Shown here: positions 46,595-58,990 of the stretch, piece after piece
Layout: each line of letters begins with the position of its first letter
Position numbering within the stretch: the stretch's first letter is position 1
Assembly (NCBI GenBank): GCA_016584495.1
Contig: WAID01000003.1
Coordinates: forward strand, 5,164,501 to 5,228,500
Direction: 5' to 3'
Origin: Celoporthe dispersa
Lineage: Eukaryota; Ascomycota; Sordariomycetes; Diaporthales; Cryphonectriaceae
DNA length: 64,000 nucleotides
Notes under the pieces: model-generated
What the model saw: the letters and a program-made list of their open reading frames with translations, nothing else
Told to the model about the DNA's origin: nothing
Databases searched by the model: none
Translations under genes and position numbers: made by a program

Positions 46595-49500
46595 TCATCC
46601 ATCCACAACCTCCCACTCTCCCACCCCGACCCTCGCATCGCTGAGCACATCCACCTGGATCCCCTGGCCCAGCCGGTGCGCCCCCATCTGCTCAACGACA
46701 AGCCACAGCCCGCCCATCCGCCGCGCCGCCTCCGGGTCCAGGTCGACTTCCTGGGTGCGCAGGCCCATGCTCGCGTCTGCAAACTCCCCTTCCCCCGTGG
46801 CCGCCGCCGTGCACGCGTGCGGCCCACTGCCGTACTCGATACTCACGCGCACGGAGACGGGCACGCTGATAGGGCTCGCGGCACCAGAAGACCGCGCCGT
46901 GCCGGGATCCCCGGCGCCGGGCAGCCCCACCGCCATTGTTGTAGTTGCTGCTGCTGCTGCTGCTGCTGCTGTGGTGGCCGCTGCGGCCGCTGCGCCCCCG
47001 AGGAAGCCGCTTCTCGCGACGACGGACGCGCGGGTGAGCCGGGCGACGTGGAGGGCGGCGCGCTTGCGCTCTGGCTCGCCATCGCGGAAGGTCACGGGCG
47101 CGAGCTCAGCGCGCAGCCTGCCGGCGGCGTCGGGGGCCACGGGCCGCAGGGACACGGGCGCGCCGCTGCCGACGCGCAGGACGAAGCCGGCGAGCTGGCC
47201 TGGCTCGAAGGTCGAGACGACGACGGTGTACGAGGCCGGGCCGGGCGGCTGCTGCTGGGCAGGGAGCTCGGCGAGGGCGCAGCCGCGGCGGTACTCGCCC
47301 GAGCTGGCAGCGACGTCGCGTGCGGCGAGGGTGGTGATGCGGCGAGGGCGCGTGCCGTCCGGGGGCGACGACGCCCACACGAGGTCTACGTGGACGGGGA
47401 CGTCGTCGGCGTCGGTGGCGAGGAGGAGGGAGAGGGGCGTGGGGCCTGGGACGGAGAGGGTGTACTGGGGGTTGTGGAGAAAAGTCGCGGTGCGGGCGTT
47501 GCCGCCAGCGGTGCGGCAGGCCCAGGCCCCGGCGACCTCGGTGTGGTGCTCCAGGGGCGGCCGGGCGCGCGAGACGGCGAGGGGGGCGCGGGAGAAGAAG
47601 GACAGGGTGAAGGTGTACCGGGGCAGGGGGAAGCCCTCCTGCGCGACGACGACGGTGTACGGGGTGTCGGGCTGGGCCGTGACCCGGAGGAGCGTCTGGG
47701 GCGAGTCGACGAAGGGGGACTGGTGGGCCGCGGGAGGGTTGCCGGGGAGCTGCACGCGGTGGCCGCGGGCGGCGTCGAAGAGGTAGATGGACATGAAGCC
47801 GAGGCTGTCGGCGACCTCGGCGGCCGGCGGGGCGGCGGCGTGCGGCTGCTGGCGTGCGGCGCGGGACCGCGAGATGGGGAGCTCGTCGTCCTGGAAGTGG
47901 CGCGAGAGCAGGACCCAGACGGCGCCGGGGGCGGGCGACGTGAAGCTGTACTGGGGGTTGTGCGCGAAGGAGCGCTGCATGGCGCGCGAGGGGAGCTCCC
48001 AGACGAAGTGGTGGTCCTGGCGGTCCGTGAAGAGCGCCGGGTTCCAGTTGAGGTAGAGGGACTCGAAGTTCTGCACCACGTCCTCGAAGGAGATCCAGAA
48101 GGTGCCCGCCATGTCCTCGCGCGCCGGGTCGGCCGGGCGGCCGGGGCTGGTGAGGTTCGGCCGGGACAGCGTGGGCGAGGGCGGCGGGTAGGCCTCGGCG
48201 TCGACGGTGGCCGTGGACCCGACGCCCTTCCAGACGAGCCCGTCGCACCAGGGGTTCTTGAGGAGCATGCGCCTCTCGCCCGTGTCCGAGACCCTGAGGT
48301 CCATCACCGCATAGTCGTGCTCGCCGGCCAGGCCGAGCGTCTCTTCCTCCTGGCGGGAGAGGCGGCCCGTCCCCAGGGTCACGACCACGTCGCCGAACCC
48401 GAAGGCGGACTTGGTGCGCTTCCACGTCTGGTCGAGCTCCGTGTCGTCGCTCTGCAGGAAGACCTGCTCGGGTATCCACCCCGTGAGCACCCAGAGATCC
48501 GTCCCCGAGTTGCTGCCCGGAAAGTCATAACCGCCGCGGATCTTGAGGTAGGCCTTCTCCATCAGCGCCGGCCATATGAGCTCCGGGTTCCTCCTGTCGA
48601 CGACGAAGAACGTGCGTGATGTCTTGGCCGCGGGCAGGCGGTCGTCGACGACAACCTGCCTGAAGCAGCCGTTGAAGTTGAGCCGGAACATGTACTTGCC
48701 GTTCTGAGAGGCGACGGGCCTGTCCCTGTCGTGGTCAAAGGGGTATAGCAAGGTCGGGAGCAGCTGCGAGGAGAAGAACAAGTTGAGCAGGGGGGTTCTC
48801 GACCGGGGTTTCCTGTCTCACAGCGCGCACGCGAGGGGGGCAACTTACGGAGCCCTTCCTGCCTGGCTTCAGGTGCCTCATGACAGCACACAGGCTTGCG
48901 ACGACCGAGCAGTCTGTGGTGATATCCTGCACGAGGTCGCAGTCTGCCTTGGCGACCATGATGTTCTCATAGAGCTCCGGCCCGGAGTCGTTGAACAACT
49001 CGGCAGGCCGTTTCCAGCCGTCAAAGATCTCCTCCTGCTTGGGCGAGAACGAGAAGACAGAGGTGTCGCTGCGGTCTGTGTGAGCTCATGTGCTGCTTGT
49101 GCCGGCAGGGGGAGGTGGACGGCGGCAAGCTAGGAGGTTTCCTCACGTGAAAGGGGGTTCGTCCAGCCTCTTGCTCCTGAAGACGGCCGGGTCTGGGTCG
49201 CTGTCCCACGGCGGGAACACGCTGCCGTGGAGCTTTGACGACCTCAGGAGGATGGTCTTCTCGCCCGTGGGAAGCTCCCGGGACTGGCGGGGCTGGCGGG
49301 GCTGCCTGGGCCTGGACGCCCTCGTCGTCACCAGCGATGTCGACGGCGGCGGTGTTCCTGTTCCTGTTCCTGCTGCTGCTGCTGCTGAGGGGGCTGGCTT
49401 GCGGCGAGGAGCCTTGAGGGTCTCGGCGAGTGCGATCAGGTCCTGGCATTTGCGTCTCAGGCGTGATTTTTCGGCTGGGGCTGGGGCCTCCCTGACGGCT

Positions 49501-49718
49501 TTCATGTAGAGCTCAGCTGCGTCGATGGCATGCCGGAGGGCGTCCTCGCCAGAGGCATGACTGATCTTGGCCTCCACCTCCTGCTGGTCCGTAAGTCACG
49601 GTACTGCCTGTGCCTTCTGCTGTCGTCGCAGCCGGTCGGTGCCCAACAGACAGGAGAAGAAGGAAGAAGGGTAAAAAAAGAAAGAAAAGAGCCAACGTAC
49701 CCTGGCTCGGGCCTCCAT
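46595..49718 (-). CDS. palB: PalB/Rim13 calpain-like protease of the ambient-pH pathway
   Basis: Exons 49718-49701, 49583-49147, 49068-48849 and 48763-46595 give 947 residues. PalB cleaves the PacC/Rim101 regulator at the endosome during alkaline-pH signalling, with Pal/Rim and ESCRT proteins. Residues ~7-60 (EVEAKISHASGEDALRHAID...) form the N-terminal MIT domain that docks on ESCRT-III. The calpain triad is visible: C205 in ITTDCSVVASLCA, H374 in AGEHDYAVMDLRV and N395 in LLKNPW. Calpain-type beta-sandwich repeats follow (HNPQYSF.., HNPQYTLSV..). The 18-bp first exon is set by the only in-frame ATG before the MIT domain. The helix-like frame just upstream (CEAVARAVEAAVFSV) hints that an earlier exon could exist. 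All splice joins keep phase and there are no frame breaks. It is longer than A. nidulans PalB, partly through a Pro/Ala/Gly-rich linker near residue 70-85. Confidence 0.88.
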
Positions 49719-51209
49719 GACGCTGAACACTGCTGCTTCCACGGCACGGGCCACAGCTTCACACTGATTCTTATCTATTCCTCCCCCTTCTAGATTGCCC
49801 TCATTGCCACGAGGAATTGAGGGCTGGAGGGCGATCGATTTTCTTAAGTATATGTCTGGCTCGTGGGAGAGGTCTGAAGAAGAAGAAGACGAAGCGCCAG
49901 TCACATTGCGGCAGCTGGGCAAAGCTTATTATTTTTTGGGGCTTCAGCCTCTGCAGGACCGCGCGCACGCTACACCTGTGGGCCTAGTTTGAGGAAGAAT
50001 GATAAGAGACAAGAAGAATGAGGAGGGTTTTGTCCTCATGAAACCACATGGTGGGTAATTCGACTCAGTGTGGGAGACTCTGACGGGTGCAGGCTGCAGT
50101 ATGAAAGTGCGTGGTGCGCGGGGTGAGATGATGTTCTGTAGGGAGGAAGGCCTGGGTGGCAGGAGCTGTAGTGCAGTAGTGTGCGCGTGCGTGTGTGTGT
50201 CTCTCTCGTACCTGCCTCAGCTGGTAGGTACTGCTGTCTGTACCAGAATCTTTACTTTTACATTTTGCCATGACCAGAGGACGTTTTGGAGCAGCATCCA
50301 TTTGCCTTGCCTACCTTGGCTACGGAAAACCTGCAAACCTCCTCGACGTATTTTATATAAAGCCCGAGGATCACAGCAGGGCTTCCTAATTCTCCGATCT
50401 AGACTTCTTCCTGTCTTCATGTACCCAGGTACCGGCCCATCCCCATCCAGGATTAGGGGCCTTGGGCCTGTCAGGATTTTACCATGGCACATCGGCCCTG
50501 TATGTACAGAACTGCAGAATCTTTTCCCAGGTGCAGATGTGCATTCTGCAGTCTACCATCACCGCGAGATTCAATCTCTTGACATGTATTGTGCTGTCGA
50601 GAACAACGAGCTCCTGCTCTGCATAAGCTCTGCAGCCTATGGTCTCTGCACGGGGAGCTCCCACCTACCGTCCTGTACGTACTATCAGTGCTGGGCAGAC
50701 CCTCGCTCACATACGCCCTGCCAAGCCGGTTATCCCAGAATGTGACGTCCGGTCCCTTTTCGGCTGCACGTGGGAGAGCCGAGGTAAATTGACATGGCCA
50801 TGTCCCAGAGGAGGAACACCGTGATCACGGCGTTTACTGGGGCCGACTCGACATTCTTTTGTTGCTCTCCACCACCTCTTGTTTCTTCCATCTGGGCGTC
50901 GGTCTGTCTGTTCACAGGATGGGTTCCGACTGATCTGTTTCCTTGTCATTTATTTACCCACATGGTCATAGAGAGACGTTCCCATGAGCCGGTAGCAAAA
51001 CAAAAAGCTTGTTCCCTCTCTCGAGTGCTCCACGTTCGCCGGTGTTCGGCGCGTGAAAGCCCGCCGCAGCATTTCCCTCCCATCTGCTGCTCCCCCATCT
51101 CCCCCCCCTAACCTCCTGGTCCTCTGTTGGAACGGTCTTCTCCCCTTTACCACCTGGACGATATTGTTGCCAGAAGAGGAGTCTCAGGCCACCAAGAGGG
51201 ACCACAGAG
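49719..51209. promoter_or_regulatory. Divergent promoter region between palB and ANT1
   Basis: Start codons face outward across 1.49 kb. It contains the two leaders and no supported gene. A GCCAAG hexamer at 50720-50725 matches the PacC core consensus GCCARG, but one hexamer is expected by chance in this length. Confidence 0.5.
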
Positions 51210-52496
51210 ATGGCTATCCAGTCCAAGGCCGCCCCGATCGGGCCCTGGGGGAAGGCGACAGCTGGCGCCACGGGTGCTGTCCTGGCCAATGCCCTCGTGT
51301 ACCCGCTAGACATGTGCGCAGACCTCTCCCTCCCCCTTGCCCCCTCTCCTCTCCCCAAGGCGTAACAAGGCACCCAGGATCTGACACTTGCTCTCCCGCC
51401 GCCCTAGAGTCAAAACCCGTCTCCAGGTCCAGGAGAAGCGCAAGCCGGGCGAGCCCTCGGCCCCCGGCTCATCACCCCACTACGACTCGACCTGGGACGC
51501 CATCACCAAGATCGTCGAGGACGACGGCCTCTCGGGCCTGTACGCGGGCATCTCCGGCTCCCTCCTCGGCGTTGCGAGCACCAACTTTGCCTACTTCTTC
51601 TGGTACCAGACCGTGCGGGATCTATACTTCAAGAGCGCCAAGTCCGCCGCGCCGCCGTCGACGGCCGTGGAGCTGAGCCTGGGTGCCGTCGCCGGCGCCC
51701 TGGCCCAGCTGTTCACCATCCCTGTGGCCGTCGTCACCACGCGCCAGCAGACGCAGAGCAAGAGCGAGAGGAAGGGAATGCTGGATACCGCACGGGAGGT
51801 GATCGACGGCGAGGACGGCATCACGGGGCTGTGGAGGGGTTGCGGGCCAGCCTGGTGCTGGTGGTGAACCCGAGCATCACCTATGGGGCATACGAGAGGT
51901 TAAAACCGATCTTGTTCCCTGGCAAGGTGCTGAAGCCGTGGCAGGCGTTCGGTGCGTAGTCTCCACGATCTTTTCCGGGGCCGTCCTGACAGGGGCGGTC
52001 CAGAGCACGACGAGGCAAGACGCTGACCTCTTTTGTGTGTGTGTGTGTGTGTGTGTGACAGTTCTCGGTGCGCTCTCCAAGGCGCTCGCGACGATAGCGA
52101 CGCAGCCTCTGATTGTGGCCAAGGTCGGGCTGCAGTCCAAGCCTCCTCCGTCCAGGCAGGGCAGGCCTTTTAAGAGCTTTGGCGAGGTGATGAGGTTTAT
52201 TTACGAAAACGAGGGCCTCCTCGGCCTGTTCAAGGGCATCGGCCCGCAGATCTTGAAGGGTATCTTGGTACAGGGCATCCTGATGATGACCAAGGAGCGG
52301 TGGGTGTCTCTTTCTCGAGGCCGCCTGTCCGGCTGTCTGCACTCGCGAATGTCTCTGCTGACCTCTAGATTGTAGTGTGGAGCTTCTCTTCATCCTCTTC
52401 CTCCGGTACCTACAGAAGCTTCGGTCACAGCACCTGGCAGCGGCGTCAAAGCTGGCTGCGCAGAGGAATCTCACATCTCGGGTGGCGGTGAAATAG
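51210..52496 (+). CDS. ANT1: Peroxisomal adenine-nucleotide carrier, Ant1/Pmp47 type (one frame break)
   Basis: Exons 51210-51313, 51408-51951, 52062-52299 and 52376-52496 give 335 residues after correction. It is a mitochondrial-carrier-family protein with three repeats marked by YPLDIVKTRLQ (across intron 1), IPVAVVTTRQQT and QPLIVAKVGLQ. The second and third signatures and the C-terminal KGILVQGILMMTKERVELL resemble yeast Ant1, which exchanges cytosolic ATP for AMP across the peroxisomal membrane for fatty-acid activation. The frame breaks at the G run 51836-51839: one base appears to be missing, and adding one restores GLWRGLRASLVLVVNPSITY. Intron 2 carries a GT microsatellite beside its acceptor. 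The specific substrate is inferred from family resemblance. Confidence 0.82.
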
Positions 52497-52648
52497 AGAG
52501 AGCACCCAGGTGCTCCACGGGCGCGCACAGGCTTTCAGAGATCGGGATGGAGTTGAGCGCTGGTTAGTCTTTTTAGAGGTAGAAAGCATCGTCAAGTCGA
52601 TGAGAATCAGCGGCATCAAGGACGGGCATGACTCCCAAGTAGGTGTGT

Positions 52649-52685
<37 letters not shown>

Positions 52686-53045
52686 AGTATCGTGTTGATA
52701 TATGCAGGCTTTGACCTATAGTCTCAATGTTTGGAAATACACCGATTGTAATCTCATAGATTGATGTCGACCTGTGTGCTATTCTGGTTTTCGATGTGAG
52801 CGCCCTCTGGAGCGTTGTTCCCCTTGACTCGGATTGCAACACAAGGGTGGGGCAAGCAGAAGGCGGGAAGGGGCTTTGCGCCTCAGCAAAATTACATAAG
52901 CACCCTCTCGTGCCCCACTTAAGACGGCCTGCCCAGGCAAACCCACCAAAATCTCGAAAACTCGCCTAACCTGGCGAAATTGACCTGACAACCTCTTTTT
53001 CGACCACACCAACCAGCTTCGATAACCTCGACCAACACCGTCAAA
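52497..53045. promoter_or_regulatory. Spacer between ANT1 and RPL29, including the RPL29 promoter
   Basis: The 549 bp hold the ANT1 3' region, a TA/TG microsatellite at 52649-52685 and the RPL29 promoter and leader. No gene is seen. Confidence 0.6.
52649..52685. repeat. Compound TA/TG microsatellite
   Basis: About nine TA units pass into about nine TG units, between ANT1 and RPL29. Confidence 0.9.
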
Positions 53046-53495
53046 ATGGCCAGTACGTGGACATGCTCCTGGATATCCTTAGGTTCTGCATCAATTCAGA
53101 ACGGCTGACAATTGCCTCAAACAGAGTCGAAGAACAGCTCCCAGCACAACCAGAGCAAGAAGGCTCACAGGAACGGGTATGTCGGACAATCGGTCAACGA
53201 GACTCCTCCACGACAACGATGCGCATTCCCCCCCCCCCCTCTCGGGCGGGCTCCTTCGATCGGATATGATGTCCAACCCAGTAGCATGAGGTTCAATATG
53301 TGGGAGATCATTTTGGCTGATGGTTTATCTGCGCAATACAGCATCAAGAAGCCCAAGACTTCCAGATACCCTTCCCTCAACGGCACTGACCCCAAGTTCC
53401 GACGGAACCATCGCTATGCCCTTCACGGCACGATGAAGGCTCTGGTAAGAATTTAGAACCCTACACTGCGGTTGACTGCTGGCAATCGGCGCGGT

Positions 53496-53540
<45 letters not shown>

Positions 53541-53589
53541 ACAACCTGTACAGAAGGAGCTGAAGGAGGGCAAGCGCGAGACGGTGTAA
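53046..53589 (+). CDS. rpl29: 60S ribosomal protein L29 (eL29)
   Basis: Four small exons, 53046-53052, 53125-53176, 53342-53444 and 53554-53589, join to 65 residues beginning MAKSKNSSQHNQSKKAHRNG and ending KELKEGKRETV. This is full-length eL29, a small basic protein of the large ribosomal subunit. It contains the invariant KSKNSSQHNQSKKAHRNG and PSLNGTDPKFRRNHRYA blocks. Exon 1 is only seven bases (ATG GCC A) and intron 1 has a GTACGT donor. Such an intron right after the start codon is common in fungal ribosomal-protein genes. Intron 3 contains a CG tract running into GA repeats. All joins keep phase and no frame break is present. Confidence 0.96.
53496..53537. repeat. CG/GA microsatellite in RPL29 intron 3
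   Basis: About seven CG units pass into about fourteen GA units inside the 53445-53553 intron, close to its branch site CTGAC at 53538-53542. Confidence 0.85.
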
Positions 53590-54027
53590 GAGACATGGGG
53601 CCGATGACCGAAACGAACGAGACTTCGATGGCGAGAATATTTGGCGATGCACACGTACTTTTCCACATCAAGGACGGTTGGGGGGCATCATACTGGGGCG
53701 TCTCTTGTGCTAGTTTTCCTCTCGGACATCGTTACGGCTAAGGTAAAAGCCACAGCCGTGAACCAATTCGACGGCATCAAAACGACCAACCAAGATCCTG
53801 CGCACTGCGTTCCCGACCCCCTCTCTGGTGATACTTGGCCGATTGACATGCTCCCACCGCGAAGCGTTCTACTCGGTGTTACGGTTATAGGACCTGTGAG
53901 CGGTGGTGACCAGCGCACACGCTCCCCCTCTCCCATCATGTGGCAGTTGTTTGGCCTGCGTCTGTCCCTCCCGTCCCCCCCACCCCCTACGGCCCTACGG
54001 GAACATGATTCCATCGCGCGTGACAAA

Positions 54028-54058
<31 letters not shown>

Positions 54059-56978
54059 AAGGCATTAGTGTGTACAGCGTTGAACTTATTTCCCATGTTC
54101 AAATGTCTGAAGGATTATTCTTCGTGCCAAGATTAAGGACTCCCGTCTAGCCTGTCTATTACCAAACGCCTCTGCCTTCAACTCCCGACGGCTTAGGTGC
54201 ATGAAAGAATAGGCTACACTTGTCTCTTGCCTCTTTTCTTTTCCATTCCCATTTCCCTTTTTCGTTCTTTTTTTTTTTTTTGGCCCGGGGGGGTGGGGGT
54301 GGGCCAAGGGGCGGTCGCTTTCCACCCATCATCCCTTTTTGGATCACAGCTCGATGGTAGTAATCGCCGGCCTCGATTATGCAGACCCTGTCATGGGCGA
54401 TGCACATCCCGTCTGCTTGTTCTACATAAGTCTTAAGTGGCAGGCTTGATGATATGTTGACTTTGTAGTATAGTGCTTACTTGTGCAAGTCCTTAGTGCG
54501 GACTGCGAAATGCGAAAAGGCAAAGATTAGAAACAATGATGCGCCGTAAAAAGCTGCTGAAATAAGAAGTCTAGAGTCATCAAGAGGCTCAAGTCGCACC
54601 TGCACACCACAAACTTCATACTAGATTGATGGATGATGATCTGCCAAGATGCCAGGGCCAAGACCAGGTCCAGAAAGGGCAGCGCACACTGAACTGGACC
54701 CGCGCTTAGGGGAAGAAGGGGAAGGGGGGGGCTGCTCTTCTATGTTTAGCACCGCCGGGCAGGCCACCCACACGACTGCTGCAACGTCAGATCGGTCCAG
54801 CTGTGCAGAGCTCCTCCCCCCTTGGGGCGGGCAGCACTGACCTGGCGGCCGCATCACCTGCCAGAGAGACGTGGAGGAGCCTCGCAGGCGCCCCGCCCGG
54901 TTGAGATATCAGGACTGTGCAGCCAGGGCTTGTGGATGGAGATCAGAGGGGGCCTCCTTTGCTGGAAGGTGATCCTGGCTTCCAGAACAAATGATGGAAG
55001 GTCATGGGTCTGTCTCCATAATGATGCTACGAGGTGAGTGGCATTGAAACGATATGGAGTCTTTCGCGGCTCTGTATCAGATTTTCGGGGGGGAGGGAGG
55101 GAGGGGTTCCAGATAGGGCCACAACGGGAACGGAAATAGCCTGAGGGCTGTCAAGAGAGCCACCGCACACAGAGAGAAAGAGTTCTGGGTGGTGATGCTA
55201 TGCACCGTAGAAAATTAATTGGTGCCCTCCAGAAGTTGGCGGCTAGGGGAAGGCTAGTAGGCCTGGTACTTCACCCGACGACAGTGCTAGCAGGGACTGG
55301 CAGGGAACCTATTTCAGCTTTGTAGCCCGCCGCTGCTCTGCATTGTCTACCGTCTGACCCCCCGCATACACAATCACCAGCTTTTTTTTTTTCGTTATGT
55401 TTTTTTAAACCGTTTTCCTCTTCACTGCCCCTTCGATTCCTGTCCAGATGGACCACAACCCGATCCCACATCAACAGACGTGTGTATCCTTAGCCTTGGC
55501 ATGATCCTGCTCTTGGCCTGTCTTGGATGCAGACTTGGTCCATCATTCTAATCATCACTGTACGTCTCCTCTCATCTCAGCTCACCTCCCACCCACCCAC
55601 CAGGCTGCTGTGCACCGCCCGTCAAACCTCGTCAATACCGTCAACCTTTCTTCTGCAAGTCACAGAGGACACAAGTTTCCATGTCTTGTCTTCTCCACCA
55701 ACAGCCTTGTCATGCATGCTCCCCACACACCACCATTGTTTGAAACGGTGTCATCTCCCTGGCCTCTCTCTCTCTCTCGCTCTCTCTCTCCACGTCGACA
55801 ACGGACGCTGTCTCTGTGGCACCAGCTCGGAGATCGACCTTGTCACGTCAGTCCCCCACCCCCGCTAACCCCTACGGCAGTACCAGCTCCAAGAAGTCGT
55901 CCCGTCTTCTGCTTTTCCCTAAACCTACACCACCCTCTTGTCGAAACTTCTCTCTCCCGTACCCTGTCGATTGATCTTCTCGTGGATGCCCGTTTGTCAC
56001 ATCCCACACAGACACACACATATATACGCACACACTTGCTCTCTCCACCACGGCCTCAACACTCGGCCTGTTCTCGATGGTAAACAGCTGCCTCCCCCCC
56101 CCTCCGACCTCTCTCGGCCTGGCCTGCTGTCGTCGTCGTCTTCGGACCACTTTTGGCTCCACTGAACCTGCGCTCCTCCTCAAGGCTAGAAGCCTCAACC
56201 TCGCCTCGCCCGCCCCCACACGCACATAACGAATCTGGCTAGTCGGGTTGCTGACACAGGGTTCTTTCCGCAGTTCTGAATATTAGACCCCTCGGGTCCT
56301 CCCCTATTCGAGCCTTTCTGTCCTCTCTTTTGGACTCCAGCGCCCCCGTTCGCCCTTGGACTCTTCACACCTTTTCGACACATCTCCTTTGAGGTCAGCA
56401 GGTCACTGCAGGAGAAGTTCGCCATCTCATTGATACCGTCCCTCGAGATCAAGAGCTTTTTCTGGCCAGACAATATTTTTTCCCCCTCCTCTGCGCCCCC
56501 CCGCCCTCCTCTACCCTCGCTGCAGACGACAGTCAACCCCACCGTCAACTCAATCGTAATATCTAGTCGAAGAAAGACCTATTCCGAACGAACCGCCCTC
56601 CCGCCCGGCTCTGACAGCTTGGGGGGATACAAAAAAAAACTGCGCTTTCACGGGCCACAGATCGCCGCCCCCTCGAGCTCGACAGCGCCCACTGCTTCTA
56701 CATCCGACCGTCCCTCGGGTGCACTCCTTTCAGTTGTTGTTTCAGGTCTATGCGACAAGGCCCTGGCCCTCCTGTCGACGGCTCTCTATTACACTTTTTC
56801 TTCTTTTTTTTCTTCTCTAATACTCTAACGCCTTTCCGTCTTTCCACCTACCCTGTTCCAGTCTAGCACGGGGCACTGTCTCGGCTACACACACACACAC
56901 ACACACACACACACCAGCCCACCCACCATCGACCTCGACGTCGAAGCCCGCCTTGTTCGTTTGTCGTTTTGGCTCTCC
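53590..56978. promoter_or_regulatory. Spacer and long pyrimidine-rich leader upstream of VTS1
   Basis: No gene is supported in these 3.4 kb. A GA microsatellite lies at 54029-54054. From about 55500 the sequence is C/T-rich with CA repeats (56887-56914) just before the VTS1 start, which fits an extended promoter and 5' untranslated region. Confidence 0.55.
56887..56914. repeat. CA microsatellite in the VTS1 leader
   Basis: About 14 CA units, 65 bp before the start codon of VTS1, so probably transcribed in its 5' untranslated region. Confidence 0.85.
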
Positions 56979-58345
56979 ATGTCCTCGACGCCCAACATGA
57001 TGAGCAACCGCAACAGCACCCCCGAGGCGGGGAACCTCTCCTCGCTCCGCCCTCCCTCCTCGAGAGCCATCGGGTCCGGACACCAGCTCCGCGCCTCCGC
57101 CGACATGGCCACCCTCACGGGCACGCCCCAGTCTAAGCTCAACCGCCCCAGCTCCGACTTCTATGGCCAGCAGGGCCATGGCGCCGGCGAGCTCGACCCG
57201 CAGGACAAGATGGCCCAGCAGTGGATCGCGGACATTGACCAGTATGAGGATACCCTGGAGGAGATGGCGGCTGCGACCCTGGACCAGGACTTCAAGGACG
57301 AACTCAGCGCTATAGAACAATGGTTCCGGGTCCTTAGCGAGGCCGAGCGCACCGCTGCTCTCTATGCGCTGCTGCAGCAGGCAACACAGGTGCAGATCCG
57401 CTTCTTCATCCAGGTGCTTCAGCAGATGGCCAAGAACCACCCCATGTCGAGCGTGCTCTCTCCGGCTGGCTTCGACAAAGGTAAGGAACACAACCCCCCC
57501 AAACCCTCTAGTCCCTTCTCCAGAGCGGGGCCAGTGCTGATCACGAGGCATCACCCTCCTCTTTCTCTCTCTCCAGACCCCATGTCGAGTCGCCTGAGCG
57601 ACGCCATGGGCAAGCTCAGCGTTGAGTCCGCCCGAAACTCGCTTGTCCGCGCGCCCTCAGCCGCCAAGCGGCAGTCCGGCCTGGACTCGTCCGTCATCAA
57701 CGCCATGTTCCCCGACGCTGCCGCTGCTATCGCGACCGAGAAGGTCAAGTTCACGCAGCAGACAGGGGCCGCCCCTCCGTCCAACCGAAACAGCACCGTC
57801 GACCGGAACTCCCTCGTGGCCCCGACCATCTCGGGCCCGGATGGCGTCGAGGGCAACGGACAGGGTACCTCCTCGCCCTGGGGTGCTGCTGATCAGCGGC
57901 CCAAGTCGTCCACCGGCCAGACCCCCATGGGCCAGTTCGTCCAGCCACCTCCCTCGGCCGGCCTCCGCTCCCCACACCCGCAGATCTCGGGAAACCAGCA
58001 GATCAAGAGCACCACCATCACGACCGGAGACAAGTCTGACCTGCCCCTCCTCTCGCCCTACGGGCCCAGCGGCGGCAACTGGGCCTCGATGGTCAACACC
58101 CCCATGGCCGCCAACTTCAACCAGGGCCAGCAGGGCGGGAACCAGGCCGACATGGTGGCGAATGCCACCGCGATGAAGCTCGCAGCGCTCTCCACGGTCA
58201 ACAACCGCTTCGCGCTCGACGACCCCCGCAGGTACCGACGCACCCGGTCCAACGACGCGCCGGGCTCGCCCCTGCCTCCCAACACGCAGGGCATGGGCAT
58301 GGGCATGGGTATGGGTGGTATGGGCGGTATGGGTGCCATGGGTGC

Positions 58346-58381
<36 letters not shown>

Positions 58382-58990
58382 TGTGGGTGGTCAGCCGCTC
58401 AACATTGTTATGAGCAACGAGCGCGGACAGGTCCTCACACCCGAGCAGATGATCGCGCTGCAGCACCAGCAGCTCAGCGGCGGCGGCTCCCGGCCCAACT
58501 CGCCCGGCTTCGCGCTGCAGGGTGGTATGTCGGGTGGGTTCCAGCCCATGGGCGCTTTCGCCTCGCCGCAGGCCAACGGGTTTCTGAACCCATACAGCGG
58601 AACCTCGCCTCTGCTGAACAACGGCATGGTCGGCCTAGGAGGGCTGGGCATGGGAGGCCCCCACGAGGGATACCTGTCAGACCACTCTGACATCAACCGT
58701 GGCCGCTCCCCACGCGGTCGCCGGGGCACCAGCAAGCCCCCAGAGGACCCGACCGACCCTACCCTGCTGCAGGACATCCCGTCCTGGCTGCGGAGCCTCC
58801 GCCTGCACAAGTACACCGACAACCTGAAGGACCTGAAGTGGAACGAGCTGGTTGAGCTTGATGACGAGGCCCTGGAGAAGAGGGTGTCAACGCCCTGGGG
58901 GCCAGGCGCAAGATGTTGAAGGTCTTTGAGCAGGTCAAGGGCAAGTTGCTCCCAGCAGAACCAGCACCAGCTGTCTGGACCGCAGGCTAA
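56979..58990 (+). CDS. VTS1: Vts1 SAM-domain RNA-binding protein (one frame break)
   Basis: Exons 56979-57480 and 57577-58990 flank a 96-bp intron; joining gives AGFDKDPMSSRL. Vts1 (Smaug family) binds stem-loops in mRNAs through its SAM domain and recruits the Ccr4-Not deadenylase. The N-terminal helical block (about residues 65-165: QWIADIDQYEDTLEEMAAAT.. and QIRFFIQVLQQMAKNHPMSS) is conserved in fungal Vts1. The middle is disordered and carries a Met-Gly repeat at 58290-58390. The SAM domain starts near residue 563 (DIPSWLRSLRLHKYTDNLKD). The frame breaks at the GGG run 58882-58884, where one base appears to be missing. Adding one gives VNALGARRKMLKVFEQVK, the expected last SAM helix, and a stop at 58988-58990. 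Corrected length is about 638 residues. Confidence 0.88.

Noticed and set aside
46484..48619. A 711-codon open frame on the strand opposite palB.
   Set aside because: It mirrors the GC-rich codon bias of palB and encodes Gly/Arg/Ala-rich sequence without family resemblance, whereas palB shows its catalytic residues.
53177..53341. Possible C/D-box snoRNA in RPL29 intron 2 (ATGATGT and a later CTGATGG).
   Set aside because: The C box is imperfect, no terminal stem brings the boxes together, and I see no clear guide region.
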